Shown here: positions 1 through 8,300 of the stretch, one piece after another
Layout of the letters: every line of letters begins with the position of its first letter
Numbering within the stretch: the stretch's first letter is position 1
Origin: CAZTDD01 sp964612675
Lineage (GTDB): Bacteria > Hinthialibacterota > Hinthialibacteria > Hinthialibacterales > JAKPRU01
DNA length: 13,799 bases
Direction: 5' to 3'
NCBI GenBank assembly: GCA_964612675.1
Contig: CAZTDD010000159.1
Span: forward strand, 1 to 13,799
The notes under the pieces: model-generated
What the model was told of the DNA's origin: nothing
The model's input: only the letters and a program-made list of their open reading frames with translations
Databases searched by the model: none
Program-made: the position numbers and the translations under genes

Positions 1-80
1 TTTTCCTCCCCCGAGACCGGGGGAGGTGTAGGAGGGGGTTGAAATCCGTATCCCAGACTTTTTGCGACAGCGTCAAGACC
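1..80. repeat. MITE-like element copy A, right half only (cut by window edge)
   Basis: Positions 1-68 match 4657-4724 with a single mismatch (a at 55, g at 4711). The match includes the hairpin with arms CCTCCCCC/GGGGGAGG (5-12 and 19-26) and the terminal sequence GACTTTTTGCGA. By comparison with the complete copy at 4531-4732 this is the right-hand part of the element, and its left half lies outside the window. The terminal 25 bases (56-80) recur as a direct repeat at 332-356 with three mismatches. No coding content is seen. Confidence 0.8.
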
Positions 81-356
81 TACGGGGCGGCAAAAGATCG
101 TCCGCTCACATTAAAAGTTCCCTCTCCCTCCTGGTTAGGGTGAGGGGCGATCATTGCATTGGATTCGCGTATGATGATTATCTTGTGTATTCGCCAGAGA
201 CAACAAATGAATCAGCGGCAAAGGGTTTGGATAATGACAGGGGTCTGTCACACACAAAGGAACGTCAGCGGATAATGCAACGTCCCCTCACCCCGGCCCT
301 CTCCCAGAGGGAGAGGGAGAAGATCTCTCCCGACTTTTTGCGATTGCATCAAGACC
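81..356. repeat. Composite repeat block: inverted pair of GAGAGGG palindromes closed by a MITE-type end
   Basis: This gene-free stretch is built of repeats. A REP-like palindrome at about 119-147 (CCCTCTCCC ... GGTTAGGGTGAGG) is followed in opposite orientation by a second at 284-317 (CCCCTCACCCC ... CTCCCAGAGGGAGAGGG). Their outer flanks also partly mirror each other: TTGCATT after the first, AATGCAA before the second. Positions 332-356 are a MITE terminal sequence (GACTTTTTGCGATTGCATCA). A weak counterpart, GGGGCGGCAAAAGATC, sits at about 85-100, so 81-353 may be one diverged element with poor terminal repeats. The 99-149 segment has a relative at 12977-13032. Reading frames crossing this block look like chance. 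Confidence 0.55.
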
Positions 357-384
357 GGCGAAGCGTTCGGGTGCGCTTGATAAC

Positions 385-1128
385 TTATTCGTACAGCATC
401 CAGTATTTTACCGATGATTTCTCCCCACTCCATATCCTCAAATTATCGAAACGGCCCGCATCGTCAAACGAACCAAGCCCGATCTTCCCTGTAAGAAACG
501 TCCGATCTTCAGCAGTTATGACCGGTGTCGTCAAATCGTCGAAATACACTTCAATCACGCCGCTTTCTACATCGCGGACGATCTGAACTGTATGATACTG
601 CCCCTCGATCCAGTCGGTACTCTCACTTTGTTTTTGTGCGATCCCTTTGCGGTCCGCCTCATTCACAATCAGGATCGTGTTCGCGTTGTCGCCTGCGGTG
701 GCGCAGAGATGCGCATAATAAAAATGTGCGGGATCCTGCCAACCGAAAAAGAAAGACAAATCCTGATGATAATAGATCGCCCCGGTGTACTTCGCTTCCA
801 CCTGCAGGACGAAACTCCCCACAATCACATCATCGAGTATCGAGATATAGAACGGCGAACGGTGCGGAGGAACATACTCTGTGTTCCCGGTCTGCGGCGC
901 TTCCGACTCGGCGATCAACTCATAGACGCGATTCGTTCCTTCCTGAGTTACTTTCCATAAAGAGGGGCTGAGAGGATTCCAGTGTTCTACACCATCCTCA
1001 AAATCTTCTTCGAAAACCAACGACAAATTGCTGGTATCAACCTCTTGCGCCACGGCAACGGGGCCGATACAGACAAACAGAAGCAATCCAGCGAGCACGT
1101 GAGAAGAAAATTGGTACCGAAAAAGCAT
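385..1128 (-). CDS. Secreted lectin/glucanase-fold (LamG or DUF1080-like) protein
   Basis: A 247-residue exported protein. Residues 1-27 form a signal peptide: short basic start, hydrophobic LAGLLLFVCIG, and an AVA-Q cleavage site after residue 27. The mature part opens with LVFEEDFEDGVEHWNPLSPS and ends with KIGLGSFDDAGRFDNLRIWS. This bracketing is typical of concanavalin A-like jelly-roll domains (LamG/laminin_G_3, or the DUF1080 3-keto-disaccharide hydrolase family). Such domains bind or cleave glycans outside the cytoplasm, but no catalytic residues can be assigned by eye, so the substrate is unknown. Near-full length for a single domain. An AGGAG lies 13 bp before the ATG, a rather long spacing. 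The gene diverges from propeller kinase HK1; whether they share a regulon is speculation. The fold is fairly sure, the function is not. Confidence 0.72.
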   Translation of the reverse strand: MLFRYQFSSHVLAGLLLFVCIGPVAVAQEVDTSNLSLVFEEDFEDGVEHWNPLSPSLWKVTQEGTNRVYELIAESEAPQTGNTEYVPPHRSPFYISILDDVIVGSFVLQVEAKYTGAIYYHQDLSFFFGWQDPAHFYYAHLCATAGDNANTILIVNEADRKGIAQKQSESTDWIEGQYHTVQIVRDVESGVIEVYFDDLTTPVITAEDRTFLTGKIGLGSFDDAGRFDNLRIWSGEKSSVKYWMLYE

Positions 1129-1349
1129 GATCGTCTATCATCTCCTGCTTCTCAAAAATGAAAATCGTCCACTGGACTCAAAAGAACAACCAGCGGTTTC
1201 GATGTCTCCTGAATAGTACCACGCATGTCTTAGCCGTAAGAGGGTCTTGCAAGCCGCTCGGGTTCGCTCCGCGTGCAAATGGCGAACCATCAACGATCTT
1301 CACAACGAGCACCAGAACAAGCCCGACAACGAGCGCCGAACACTCTTCT
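1129..1349. other. Gene-free divergent intergenic region with one hairpin
   Basis: This lies between the divergent lectin-like gene and HK1. I see no convincing gene. An inverted repeat GGTTCGC (1261-1267) / GCGAACC (1282-1288) could form a 7-bp stem around a 14-base loop, without a T tract on either strand. Leftward frames across it give short peptides that I do not recognise. The rest holds nothing I can assign. Confidence 0.4.
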
Positions 1350-1382
1350 CCCTCTCCCTCTGGGAGAGGGTTGGGGTGAGGG
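1350..1382. repeat. REP-like GAGAGGG palindrome
   Basis: CCCTCTCCCTCTGGGAGAGGG followed by TTGGGGTGAGGG. The first 21 bases make a near-perfect hairpin. Members of the same family lie at 119-147, 284-317 and 12998-13030. It lies 101 bp upstream of the HK1 start codon. Palindromes of this kind are common intergenic repeats in many bacterial genomes. Confidence 0.8.
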
Positions 1383-1398
1383 CAACAGCGCAGAGACC

Positions 1399-1426
1399 TT
1401 GTCGTCCGACACAGCTTCTTTATGAT
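1399..1426 (+). promoter_or_regulatory. Candidate sigma70-type promoter for HK1
   Basis: TTGTCG (1399-1404; 4 of 6 to TTGACA) and TATGAT (1421-1426; 5 of 6 to TATAAT) are separated by 16 bp. They lie 57 bp before the HK1 ATG and just after the REP palindrome. This is seen by eye only, and such matches also arise by chance. Confidence 0.4.
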
Positions 1427-1483
1427 TGACGGCTTCACAGACCGGCTTGAATCGTGCAACAATCCCGACAGGCAAATAGAATC

Positions 1484-4400
1484 ATGAACAACAAATACGC
1501 ACTCATTATCCTTCTCGCGATCTCTGCCGCGCTTCCCGTCTCGGCGGCGTCTCCGTATAACGTGCGCGTCTGGAAGGCGTCCGACGGAATGGGGGAATCA
1601 AACTGCAGAGGAGTGTCCACGGATCGCCACGGCAACGTCCTGACCTCTCACGGGCCTGTTCGCTCGTTGAGCTATGTGACGGGATACGAAGTGAAGAGTA
1701 TTCCGTTAGATAGCAATGTGGGGTTTCCGTATAGCGTTTTATGTGACGGTCATGTCTGGGCGTATGATACAGAGCAGAGTATTGGGGTATGTGATTTGTC
1801 TGGAGGAAAATGGAAGAGCCATCGCTTTGACAGAATTCTAAATGACATACAACTGCCGACATTCTCTCCGATTTCCAGTGATTCCGTGATCCTCCTGTCA
1901 ACGGACGTCGTTCGAAGGCTCGATATCGACTCGAATCAGGTGAGCGTTGTTCACTATGCGACGGAATCAGCCATCGCTCCTTTCATACATACCATCCGGT
2001 CGAACGGTGAGGGCATTTGGATTACGGGTGAAGGCGGCGTGGCGAAGCTGGAATACCCGGAGAGCGACTCTTCCTCAAAACCTATCCTGACGGAGTATCC
2101 CTTCGAACCGGGAAGCGGCTTCAAAAACTTTCGATTTCCAAAACCGGGTGATGAGGATTCCTTGTTCGGTACGGCAACGATTCACGATGCACCGGAAGCG
2201 CTTGTGTATCTTGATGATGGCCGTTGGAAGATCCTGCAACAAGCACGCGGGGATATATATGGAACGGGCATCAATGAGAATGACTACTGGTTTTGCTCCT
2301 ATCTTCAGGATTCCTTGCGGGGTGAGCTGAAGCATTGCGAACAGGGGACCGTGAGCACAGTCGATCACGTGAGTTTATATGCGTACGATTTTCTGGCCGC
2401 TGGAGAAGATGTTCTATGGGCTGCGGGTTTTTACGGACTCAGGAGGTATTCACGACATGCCTGGAACGTGCCTGAGATCATGCATTTGACCGGGGGATTC
2501 CTGGGATCGATCAACGAAGATTCCAAGGGAAGACTCTGGTTCATGAATAGTGACTATTTGATCGAACATGAGAATGGAGCATGGAAATTGCATGAATTGC
2601 CAGAGCCAGAGGGCTGGATGTTCGGCTACACATACACGCAACAGCTGGGATCGCTCCCGGATGGCAGGATGATCAGTGCCGGTACCCTTCCGATCAAGAT
2701 CTTCGATCCTTATTCGGACAAGTTTGAATTACTTCCTGTCCCCAATGAATGTTCATCTATATATATCCATGCACAAGAGGATGGCAATGTGTATTCCATG
2801 TTTATGCGGTCGTGGCGGAAGAAGGACTATTCGTTATGGAAGTGGGAAGGAGACACATTTGAGCCACTCTTGGATCTCGGAGGTCAATGGAACATCGGTG
2901 AAATACGATATCTGTATGAGGACAGTGACGGAGGTCTGTGGTTCGGCGGCATGTCGGGTCAGAAACTAGGTCTATATAAAGGCGGAGAGTATCAAACATT
3001 CGGCGATCGCTATCCGTCCGACTCCGCCATGTCCATTCTCGAACTCGATAATGGCAAAATGTGGTTTTCAAGCCGGAAAGACTTGGTGGAATACGATGGA
3101 AAAGACTTCTATGTAATACGTGAAGGGATTGAAGCGATCTCCTCAATGATTCAAAGCAAAAGAGACGGCAGTGTATGGCTCGCCTCGTGGGATGGTTTGA
3201 TCCGGTACCACGAGGGAGCTTGGATTACATACACGGAGGAGGATGGTTTGCCCTCTTCTAAAATCCTGGAGGTGTTTGAAGACCGTCAAGGAACGGTATG
3301 GGTAGGAACGACGGAAGGGAAGATTGCGTATTACGATCCTGGAGCCGACCGAGACCCACCCAAGGCCATTCTGCATCCGGAAGAGAATGTCGCCGAGATT
3401 TCACCGGGCGGCGAAGCGCGTTTTACCTATACAGGGATCGACAAATGGAAATATGTGCGAGCCGAACGCTTATTGTATTCACATCGCATCGATGACGGAG
3501 AATGGACGACTTTTTCGCAGGATACCATTGCCTCATATGAGAACCTCCAGCCCGGCCCGCATCGCTTCCAGGTTCGCGCGATGGATGTTCACCTCAATAT
3601 TTCGGAAAAACCGGCGGTGTATGATTTTGTGGTGTTGACACCGTGGTATAAGGAACCGATGTTTCTCATATTGGCCTCAATCGGGACCCTCTTGATTCTC
3701 CTATTTGCGGGGTTGGCCTATTCCCGCCATCGCCAGGTTATTCACTCCAACGTCCAGCTTCACCGGACAACCAACGAACTCAAGGAAGCAAATGACGAAC
3801 TCCACACCGCCAACGAACGCTTACTGGATCTCGATAAAATGAAATCCTCTTTTGTCTCGCAAGCCTCCCACGATTTGCGGACACCTCTCACCGCAATAAA
3901 AAGCAGCATGGATAATCTCATACGCGGTATCGGCGGCGGATTAAATGAAAAGCAGGAAAAGGTTCTCAGTCGTGCTCTACGTTCTGTCGAACGCCTGACA
4001 CATTTAATCAACGACGTGCTCGACGTCAATCGGATCGAGTCGGGCCGGATGATCCTTGAGAAATCGAAGGTGCCGTTCGAAAAACTCGTGCAGGATGCGA
4101 TCAACGAGAACCGGCCCGCCGCCGAGGAGAAAAAGATAACCCTACAAGCATCCGGTCTCGATACGTCGTGTTCTATGGAATTGGATGCGGGCAAGATCGA
4201 GCGTGTCGTCGGAGAACTCGTCAGCAACGCGATTAAATACACGCCGGAAGGCGGAACCGTCGAAATTGACCTGAGAAAAGAAGACGATAGTTCTCTTCTC
4301 TCCGTGAAAGACTCCGGCATCGGCATGACGCCGGAAGAATGCGAGAAAATCTTCGAGCGCTTTTTCCGCACAAAAGCATCCCAGAAAATGGCGAAAGGCT

Positions 4401-4528
4401 CCGGCCTGGGGCTTTCGATTGCGAGAGAATTGGTCGAGATGCATGGAGGGACGCTGACCGTGACCAGCGAGGAGGGAAGGGGGACTACGTTCACAATGAA
4501 GCTGCCGCGAGAAAAGGAGCTTCCCTAA
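1484..4528 (+). CDS. Propeller-type membrane sensor histidine kinase (HK1)
   Basis: A 1014-residue inner-membrane sensor kinase. Order: signal peptide (1-22, SAALPVSAA), about 600 residues of periplasmic Reg_prop beta-propeller repeats (DGxVW..DGLIRY, EDGLPSSKI, RQGTVWVGT), a Y_Y_Y domain (about 640-720), one membrane helix (726-747), a coiled-coil signalling helix, then the cytoplasmic kinase. Kinase motifs: H-box SHDLRTPL with phosphoacceptor His796, N-box with Asn915 (ELVSNAIKYTPEGG), DSGIGM, FERFFRT and GSGLGLSIA. There is no receiver or AraC-type output domain, unlike classical hybrid systems such as those of Bacteroides, so it needs a separate response regulator, not seen here. An in-frame ATG 10 codons upstream (1454) exists, but the ATG at 1484 puts the signal peptide at the N-terminus. 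The ligand is unknown; propeller/Y_Y_Y sensors often detect carbohydrates. The kinase core is nearly identical to HK2. Confidence 0.93.
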   Translation: MNNKYALIILLAISAALPVSAASPYNVRVWKASDGMGESNCRGVSTDRHGNVLTSHGPVRSLSYVTGYEVKSIPLDSNVGFPYSVLCDGHVWAYDTEQSIGVCDLSGGKWKSHRFDRILNDIQLPTFSPISSDSVILLSTDVVRRLDIDSNQVSVVHYATESAIAPFIHTIRSNGEGIWITGEGGVAKLEYPESDSSSKPILTEYPFEPGSGFKNFRFPKPGDEDSLFGTATIHDAPEALVYLDDGRWKILQQARGDIYGTGINENDYWFCSYLQDSLRGELKHCEQGTVSTVDHVSLYAYDFLAAGEDVLWAAGFYGLRRYSRHAWNVPEIMHLTGGFLGSINEDSKGRLWFMNSDYLIEHENGAWKLHELPEPEGWMFGYTYTQQLGSLPDGRMISAGTLPIKIFDPYSDKFELLPVPNECSSIYIHAQEDGNVYSMFMRSWRKKDYSLWKWEGDTFEPLLDLGGQWNIGEIRYLYEDSDGGLWFGGMSGQKLGLYKGGEYQTFGDRYPSDSAMSILELDNGKMWFSSRKDLVEYDGKDFYVIREGIEAISSMIQSKRDGSVWLASWDGLIRYHEGAWITYTEEDGLPSSKILEVFEDRQGTVWVGTTEGKIAYYDPGADRDPPKAILHPEENVAEISPGGEARFTYTGIDKWKYVRAERLLYSHRIDDGEWTTFSQDTIASYENLQPGPHRFQVRAMDVHLNISEKPAVYDFVVLTPWYKEPMFLILASIGTLLILLFAGLAYSRHRQVIHSNVQLHRTTNELKEANDELHTANERLLDLDKMKSSFVSQASHDLRTPLTAIKSSMDNLIRGIGGGLNEKQEKVLSRALRSVERLTHLINDVLDVNRIESGRMILEKSKVPFEKLVQDAINENRPAAEEKKITLQASGLDTSCSMELDAGKIERVVGELVSNAIKYTPEGGTVEIDLRKEDDSSLLSVKDSGIGMTPEECEKIFERFFRTKASQKMAKGSGLGLSIARELVEMHGGTLTVTSEEGRGTTFTMKLPREKELP

Positions 4529-4530
4529 CA

Positions 4531-4732
4531 TTGACGGCGTCGCAAAAAGTCAGCCGGATGCGAAAAGTGAGGTGTCAACCCCCTCTGAATCTCCCCTACC
4601 TTTAGCACGCAAGCGTGTCCCTCTTGGGGGAGAAAATGCTGCAGACGCGCTCGTTTTTTTCCTCCCCCGAGACCGGGGGAGGTGTAGGAGGGGGTTGAAA
4701 TCCGTATCCCGGACTTTTTGCGACGGCATCAA
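4531..4732. mobile_element. MITE-like element copy B, complete, 202 bp, non-autonomous
   Basis: Terminal inverted repeats: left 4531-4551 starts TTGACGGCGTCGCAAAAAG, and the right end 4712-4732 is its complement with 2 mismatches in 21. Subterminal parts also mirror each other (GTCAACCCCCTC near the left end, GAGGGGGTTGA near the right). Inside are a CACGC-aa-GCGTG hairpin, a 7-T run (4654-4660) and a CCTCCCCC/GGGGGAGG stem. There is no transposase. Relatives lie at 1-80 and 12704-12953. It begins 2 bp after the HK1 stop codon. The dinucleotide CA flanks both ends, possibly a short target duplication but too short to prove it. GCGTGT (4613-4618) could pair with ACGCGC (4645-4650) before the T run, so the element might end the HK1 transcript; that is speculative. 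Confidence 0.75.
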
Positions 4733-4763
4733 CATTCAAATAGAGCCACGGCCGGCGAGTTGA

Positions 4764-4792
4764 TTGACATCCCCTGAACAGAGAGATAGCCT
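4764..4792 (+). promoter_or_regulatory. Candidate hicBA promoter with palindrome over the -10
   Basis: A perfect TTGACA (4764-4769) is followed after 17 bp by TAGCCT (4787-4792), which keeps the T, A and final T of the -10 consensus. A perfect inverted repeat GATAG-C-CTATC (4785-4795) covers the -10, where an operator for autoregulation would sit. The hicB start codon is 64 bp downstream. HicA/HicB operons are typically autorepressed, but this short HicB shows no obvious DNA-binding domain, so the operator is inferred from position alone. Confidence 0.45.
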
Positions 4793-4856
4793 ATCGCAAG
4801 GAAGAAGCCACAGCTTGCGCGGGAAAAGTCAAAACGAGGACGAATGGTGACGGCAA

Positions 4857-5054
4857 ATGGACTATCGAGTTATCCTGGTTGAAAGCGACGAAGGTTTTGC
4901 AGTCAGCTGCCCTTCACTTAGAGGGTGTCATTCTCAAGGTAGGACAAGACAGGAAGCTTTAGATAACATCCGAGATGCCATCCGTGAATGGCTGGACGCA
5001 GAGAACGCCGAAACAACTCGATTCAACATCATCGAAGAACAGGTAAGCGTCTAG
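4857..5054 (+). CDS. hicB: HicB-family antitoxin
   Basis: A 65-residue protein with the HicB partial RNase-H-like fold signature: a short N-terminal strand pair (YRVILVESDEGFAVSCPSL), then RGCHSQGRTRQEALDNIRDA, close to the family pattern GCxxxGxTxxEAxxNIxxAI. HicB neutralises the HicA RNA-cleaving toxin by binding it directly. This is a short variant that ends right after the fold, with no C-terminal ribbon-helix-helix or HTH extension. GGTGA lies 6 bp before the ATG as a plausible ribosome-binding site. The stop codon is separated from the hicA ATG by one base (TAGGATG), so the two are surely cotranscribed and probably translationally coupled. The order is antitoxin first. The pair sits between two histidine kinase genes and just after a MITE-like element. 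Confidence 0.88.
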   Translation: MDYRVILVESDEGFAVSCPSLRGCHSQGRTRQEALDNIRDAIREWLDAENAETTRFNIIEEQVSV

Positions 5055-5055
5055 G

Positions 5056-5268
5056 ATGCCAAAAATCCCGGGAATCAGTCCGGCACAAGCTGTTCGGGTG
5101 CTTGAAAAAGCCGGCTTTCAGGTGATCAGACAAGGAAGACACATTGTCATGTCGGACGGTCTCACTCGTCTCACGATACCACGTCACAATCCAATCAATG
5201 CTTATACCATGGGAGCCATTGCGCGCGACGCTGATCTCACAGTGGAAGAATTCAAGAGACGTATGTGA
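5056..5268 (+). CDS. hicA: HicA-family mRNA interferase toxin
   Basis: A 70-residue HicA/YcfA protein (double-stranded RNA-binding-like fold). The first part has VRVLEKAGFQVIRQGRHIVM, matching the family pattern KxGFxxxRxxGSHxxx. His29 is the expected catalytic residue, although the usual GSH is GRH here. The second conserved block, LTIPRHNPINAYTMGAIARD, matches the vPxHxxkxlxxGTLxxIxxxa pattern, and the protein ends with LTVEEFKRRM. Full length for the family. HicA toxins cleave mRNA and stop translation when free of HicB. Its ATG follows the hicB stop by one base and has no strong ribosome-binding site of its own, as expected for coupling. Downstream there is no second gene of the module, only a kinase remnant. 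Whether the toxin is active cannot be told from sequence. Confidence 0.88.
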   Translation: MPKIPGISPAQAVRVLEKAGFQVIRQGRHIVMSDGLTRLTIPRHNPINAYTMGAIARDADLTVEEFKRRM

Positions 5269-5279
5269 CGAGGTATTCA

Positions 5280-5374
5280 CCGCCCATGGCACCCTCGAGA
5301 AGCACGACGGTACACTGAATGTCACCAGCGAGCAGGGCAGGGGAACGACGTTGACGCTCACGATGCCCTTGTAG
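5280..5374 (+). pseudogene. Orphaned 3' end of a third histidine kinase
   Basis: The last 26 codons before the TAG at 5372-5374 read LEKHDGTLNVTSEQGRGTT then LTLTMPL. This lines up with the C-termini of HK1 (VEMHGGTLTVTSEEGRGTT) and HK2 (VEMHGGTLSVESEQGRGST) and is the last strand region of a HATPase_c domain. The DNA agrees too: GCGAGCAGGGCAGGGGAA is shared with HK2. The recognisable match starts near 5295; upstream of it only about 26 bp separate it from the hicA stop, and the rest of the kinase is absent. The stop codon lies 12 bp before the HK2 ATG. It is too short to function. I read it as the tail of a kinase gene whose body was lost when the hicBA segment arrived or by deletion; a tandem-duplication scar is an alternative. 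Confidence 0.75.
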
Positions 5375-5386
5375 GTAGGCGAGAGA

Positions 5387-8300
5387 ATGAAAAAACGCTT
5401 TCTCGTGTTACTCAAATGCGTGGCGCTTTTGTCGTTGTTCTCCGAAATAGCGTGGCCGAATCTCAACCAGCACTGGCGATACTGGACCGCGGCAGATGGC
5501 CTTGAGGAGATGCACATACTTTGGATCAACGTCGAGCCGAGTGGGAACGTGTGGATCAGTCAAGGCAGGGTTGAAGAAACCTGCTTCCTGGATGGTTACG
5601 CGATTAGCAGCATTCCCAATCCCGATCCTTCTGGTAATCACTTGCCCATACGTGAAAGCCGCTCAGGCCAGATCTGGTCCGGTACCTATACTTCACGTGC
5701 TGCCACCGAATACTACAGAACCGGACTACAACAATACCTGCGCGAAGAAAGGCGCTGGATTACGTACGAAATAGACGAAATCAAATCCGCAAGCCCGTCC
5801 ATTGGTGATGACCCGTTCTCCTTTTTCCCTGTGGCCGAAAATCGGGCGTTCTTTCTTCTTTCTGACGTTCTGATGGAGTTCGATGCGACGACCAAGAAAG
5901 CTAGGGTAATCAAAAGTGTCGATGAAACCAATCTGGAGCGGTTCAATCGAATGATACGCACCCGCGACGGTAGTCTGTGGATAGCGTGCGAAAAAGGCGC
6001 ATTGAAGCTCGATGGACAGATTGATGTTCTTGATCTCACGTCTGAATGGATAGAATATCCATTTGATTATCATCTCGGTATTCACAACCTCAGATACCTG
6101 TTCGAAGGGGATAATGGGGAACTGTACGGTACAGCCGTCACTGTGACAGGGGAAAAAGACGCTGTCGTACGTTTTAAGGCAGGTGTTTGGGAAACCCTGC
6201 GCGTTGCTGATGATGAGAACGTGATCGGCATTCCGGGTGCAGAAAATAGTCTATGGGTGCTACAGGGGCAACGCATCTATTACGAGTTCTTTGATCCCAG
6301 TCTCTTGCGGATCGAAGATGGGCGGAAGGAGGTTGTGCTCGGCCTCAGAGCTCTATCTGCTCCGATTATGGTTCCGGGAATCGCAGTCCAGCCGAAAGGC
6401 GTCTTTTGGCTGGGATCGCTGTACGCGCGTGGAGCGACGCGCTATGCGCCTCCAACGTGGAGAACGCCCCCGCAAATCGCGGATATACATGAGTCTTGTG
6501 TCGACATCCATGAAGACGGGGAAGGGCGTATCTGGTTCGTCTGTCGCCGCACTCTTGTTCTGCTTGAGAATGGAGAGTGGAAGCGGTATCCGATGCCTGC
6601 AGATGCTTATGAGGGACTCGCCCATCTACGCGATGGACGCATCGCCGTGAGTTGCAGTGGTTCAGGGGTGATCTTTGACCCAGAAACAAAAGTCTTCGAA
6701 CCAGTTGAGCATCCCCAAGGACGCTGGTTCGAATTCAAAGGATCTCGAAAAGACGGGAAGGTGTGGGTGAGTAGCAGAGATGAGGATACGGTATATCTTG
6801 AAACTTACGACGGAAGGTCCTTCGAGACCATCGTGGAGAGGGAGGGCGACTGGGGGGAGGTGCAAAGCCTGACCGGCCTCATGACGACGGACGATGGGAC
6901 TATCTGGCTCGGCGGTGTCGGTTTCTATGGACTGGCTCGGTATAGCAACGGGATATATCAAACATTCGATTCGAGCGATGGCTTTCCAGGTGGATCGGCT
7001 GGTGGGGGGTACTGTTTTCTCGACATGGGAGACGGAAAAATCTGGCTCGGCGGGAGAAACTGCATTTACGAATTTGATGGGGAAACGTTCTCTCTGATCA
7101 AGCAGAAAGTCGAAGCGATATGGTCGATGATCAAGAGCCGCGACGGCAGTATTTGGATAGGTTCGGCAGCGGGCGTATCTCGTTTCAAAGACGGTTCTTG
7201 GGTGACAAACTCCGCCGAGGACGGTCTCCCCGACGCGACGGTCAGGCAGATTTTCGAGGACAGTCAAGGCCGAATCTGGGTGAGGACATTCCGCGGGATC
7301 AGTCTATACCATCCCGATGCGGACGACGACACGCCGGAAACGTGGATGCAGGCCGGCAAGAATGCAGAAGAAATTGGCCCTTCCGGTGAGGCTCAGTTCG
7401 CTTTCGCAGGCATCGACAAGTGGAAATATACAGAAGAGCATCGATTGATTTATTCCTATCGAACCGACGACGGCGACTGGTCGCCTTTCGTATCCGACAC
7501 GGTGGCTTCTGTCACCGGCTTGACTGCGGGATTGCATCGGTTTGAGGTCCGGGCGATGGATCGGAACTGGAATATCGATCCGGAGCCCGCCGTGTGGGAG
7601 TTCGTGGTTCTCTTGCCCTGGTATCGAGAACCTGTGTTTCTCATCCTGGCCTCAATCGGGACCCTCTTGATTCTCTTGTTTGCCGGATTGGCGTATTCCC
7701 GCCATCGACAGGTTATTCACTCCAACGTCCATCTTCGTCATACCACCGATGAACTCAGAGAGACAACCGACGAGCTCCAAGCGTCCAACGAAGAACTCCA
7801 GACCGCCAACGAGCGTTTATTGGAGCTCGACAAAATGAAATCCTCCTTTGTCTCCCAGGCCTCCCACGATTTGCGAACACCTCTCACCGCAATAAAAAGC
7901 AGTATGGATAATCTCATCCGTGGCATTGGCGGTGGTTTGAATGAAAAGCAGGAAAAGGTACTCAATCGTGCTCTGCGCTCTGTCGAACGTTTGACACATT
8001 TAATTAACGATGTGCTCGATGTCAATCGAATCGAGTCAGGCCGCATGATCCTTGAAAAATCCAAGGTGCCATTCGAAAAACTCGTGCAAGACGCGGTCAA
8101 CGAAAACCGACCCGCCGCCGAGCAAAAGAGAATCATGCTGCAGGCGTCCGGCCTCGACACGTCGTGTTCTATGGAATTAGACGCGGGGAAAATGGAGCGC
8201 GTGGTCGGCGAACTTGTCAGCAACGCGATCAAATACACGCCAGAGGGTGGAAACGTGGAAGTCGTTCTCGGCAAAGAAGACGATACCATTGTCCTCTCGG

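Noticed and set aside
1..356. CRISPR array or tandem-repeat array from the repeated GAGAGGG and GACTTTTTGCG motifs
   Set aside because: The units are not evenly spaced, occur in both orientations and have no regular spacers; they are dispersed palindromes and element ends.
1178..1345. A leftward peptide across the intergenic region (GSPFARGANPSGLQDPL) as a gene remnant
   Set aside because: I recognise no family, it has no convincing start or ribosome-binding site, and it runs into the REP palindrome.
3760..4494. A long leftward open frame of 244 codons inside HK1, with a similar one of 250 codons inside HK2 (7738-8490)
   Set aside because: Both are antisense to the conserved kinase domain; they resemble each other only because the sense strands do, and the peptides are serine-rich shadows with no family features.
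4661..4682. Rho-independent terminator at the CCTCCCCC/GGGGGAGG stem
   Set aside because: On the plus strand the T run lies before the stem, not after it, and on the minus strand the stem is followed by A residues.
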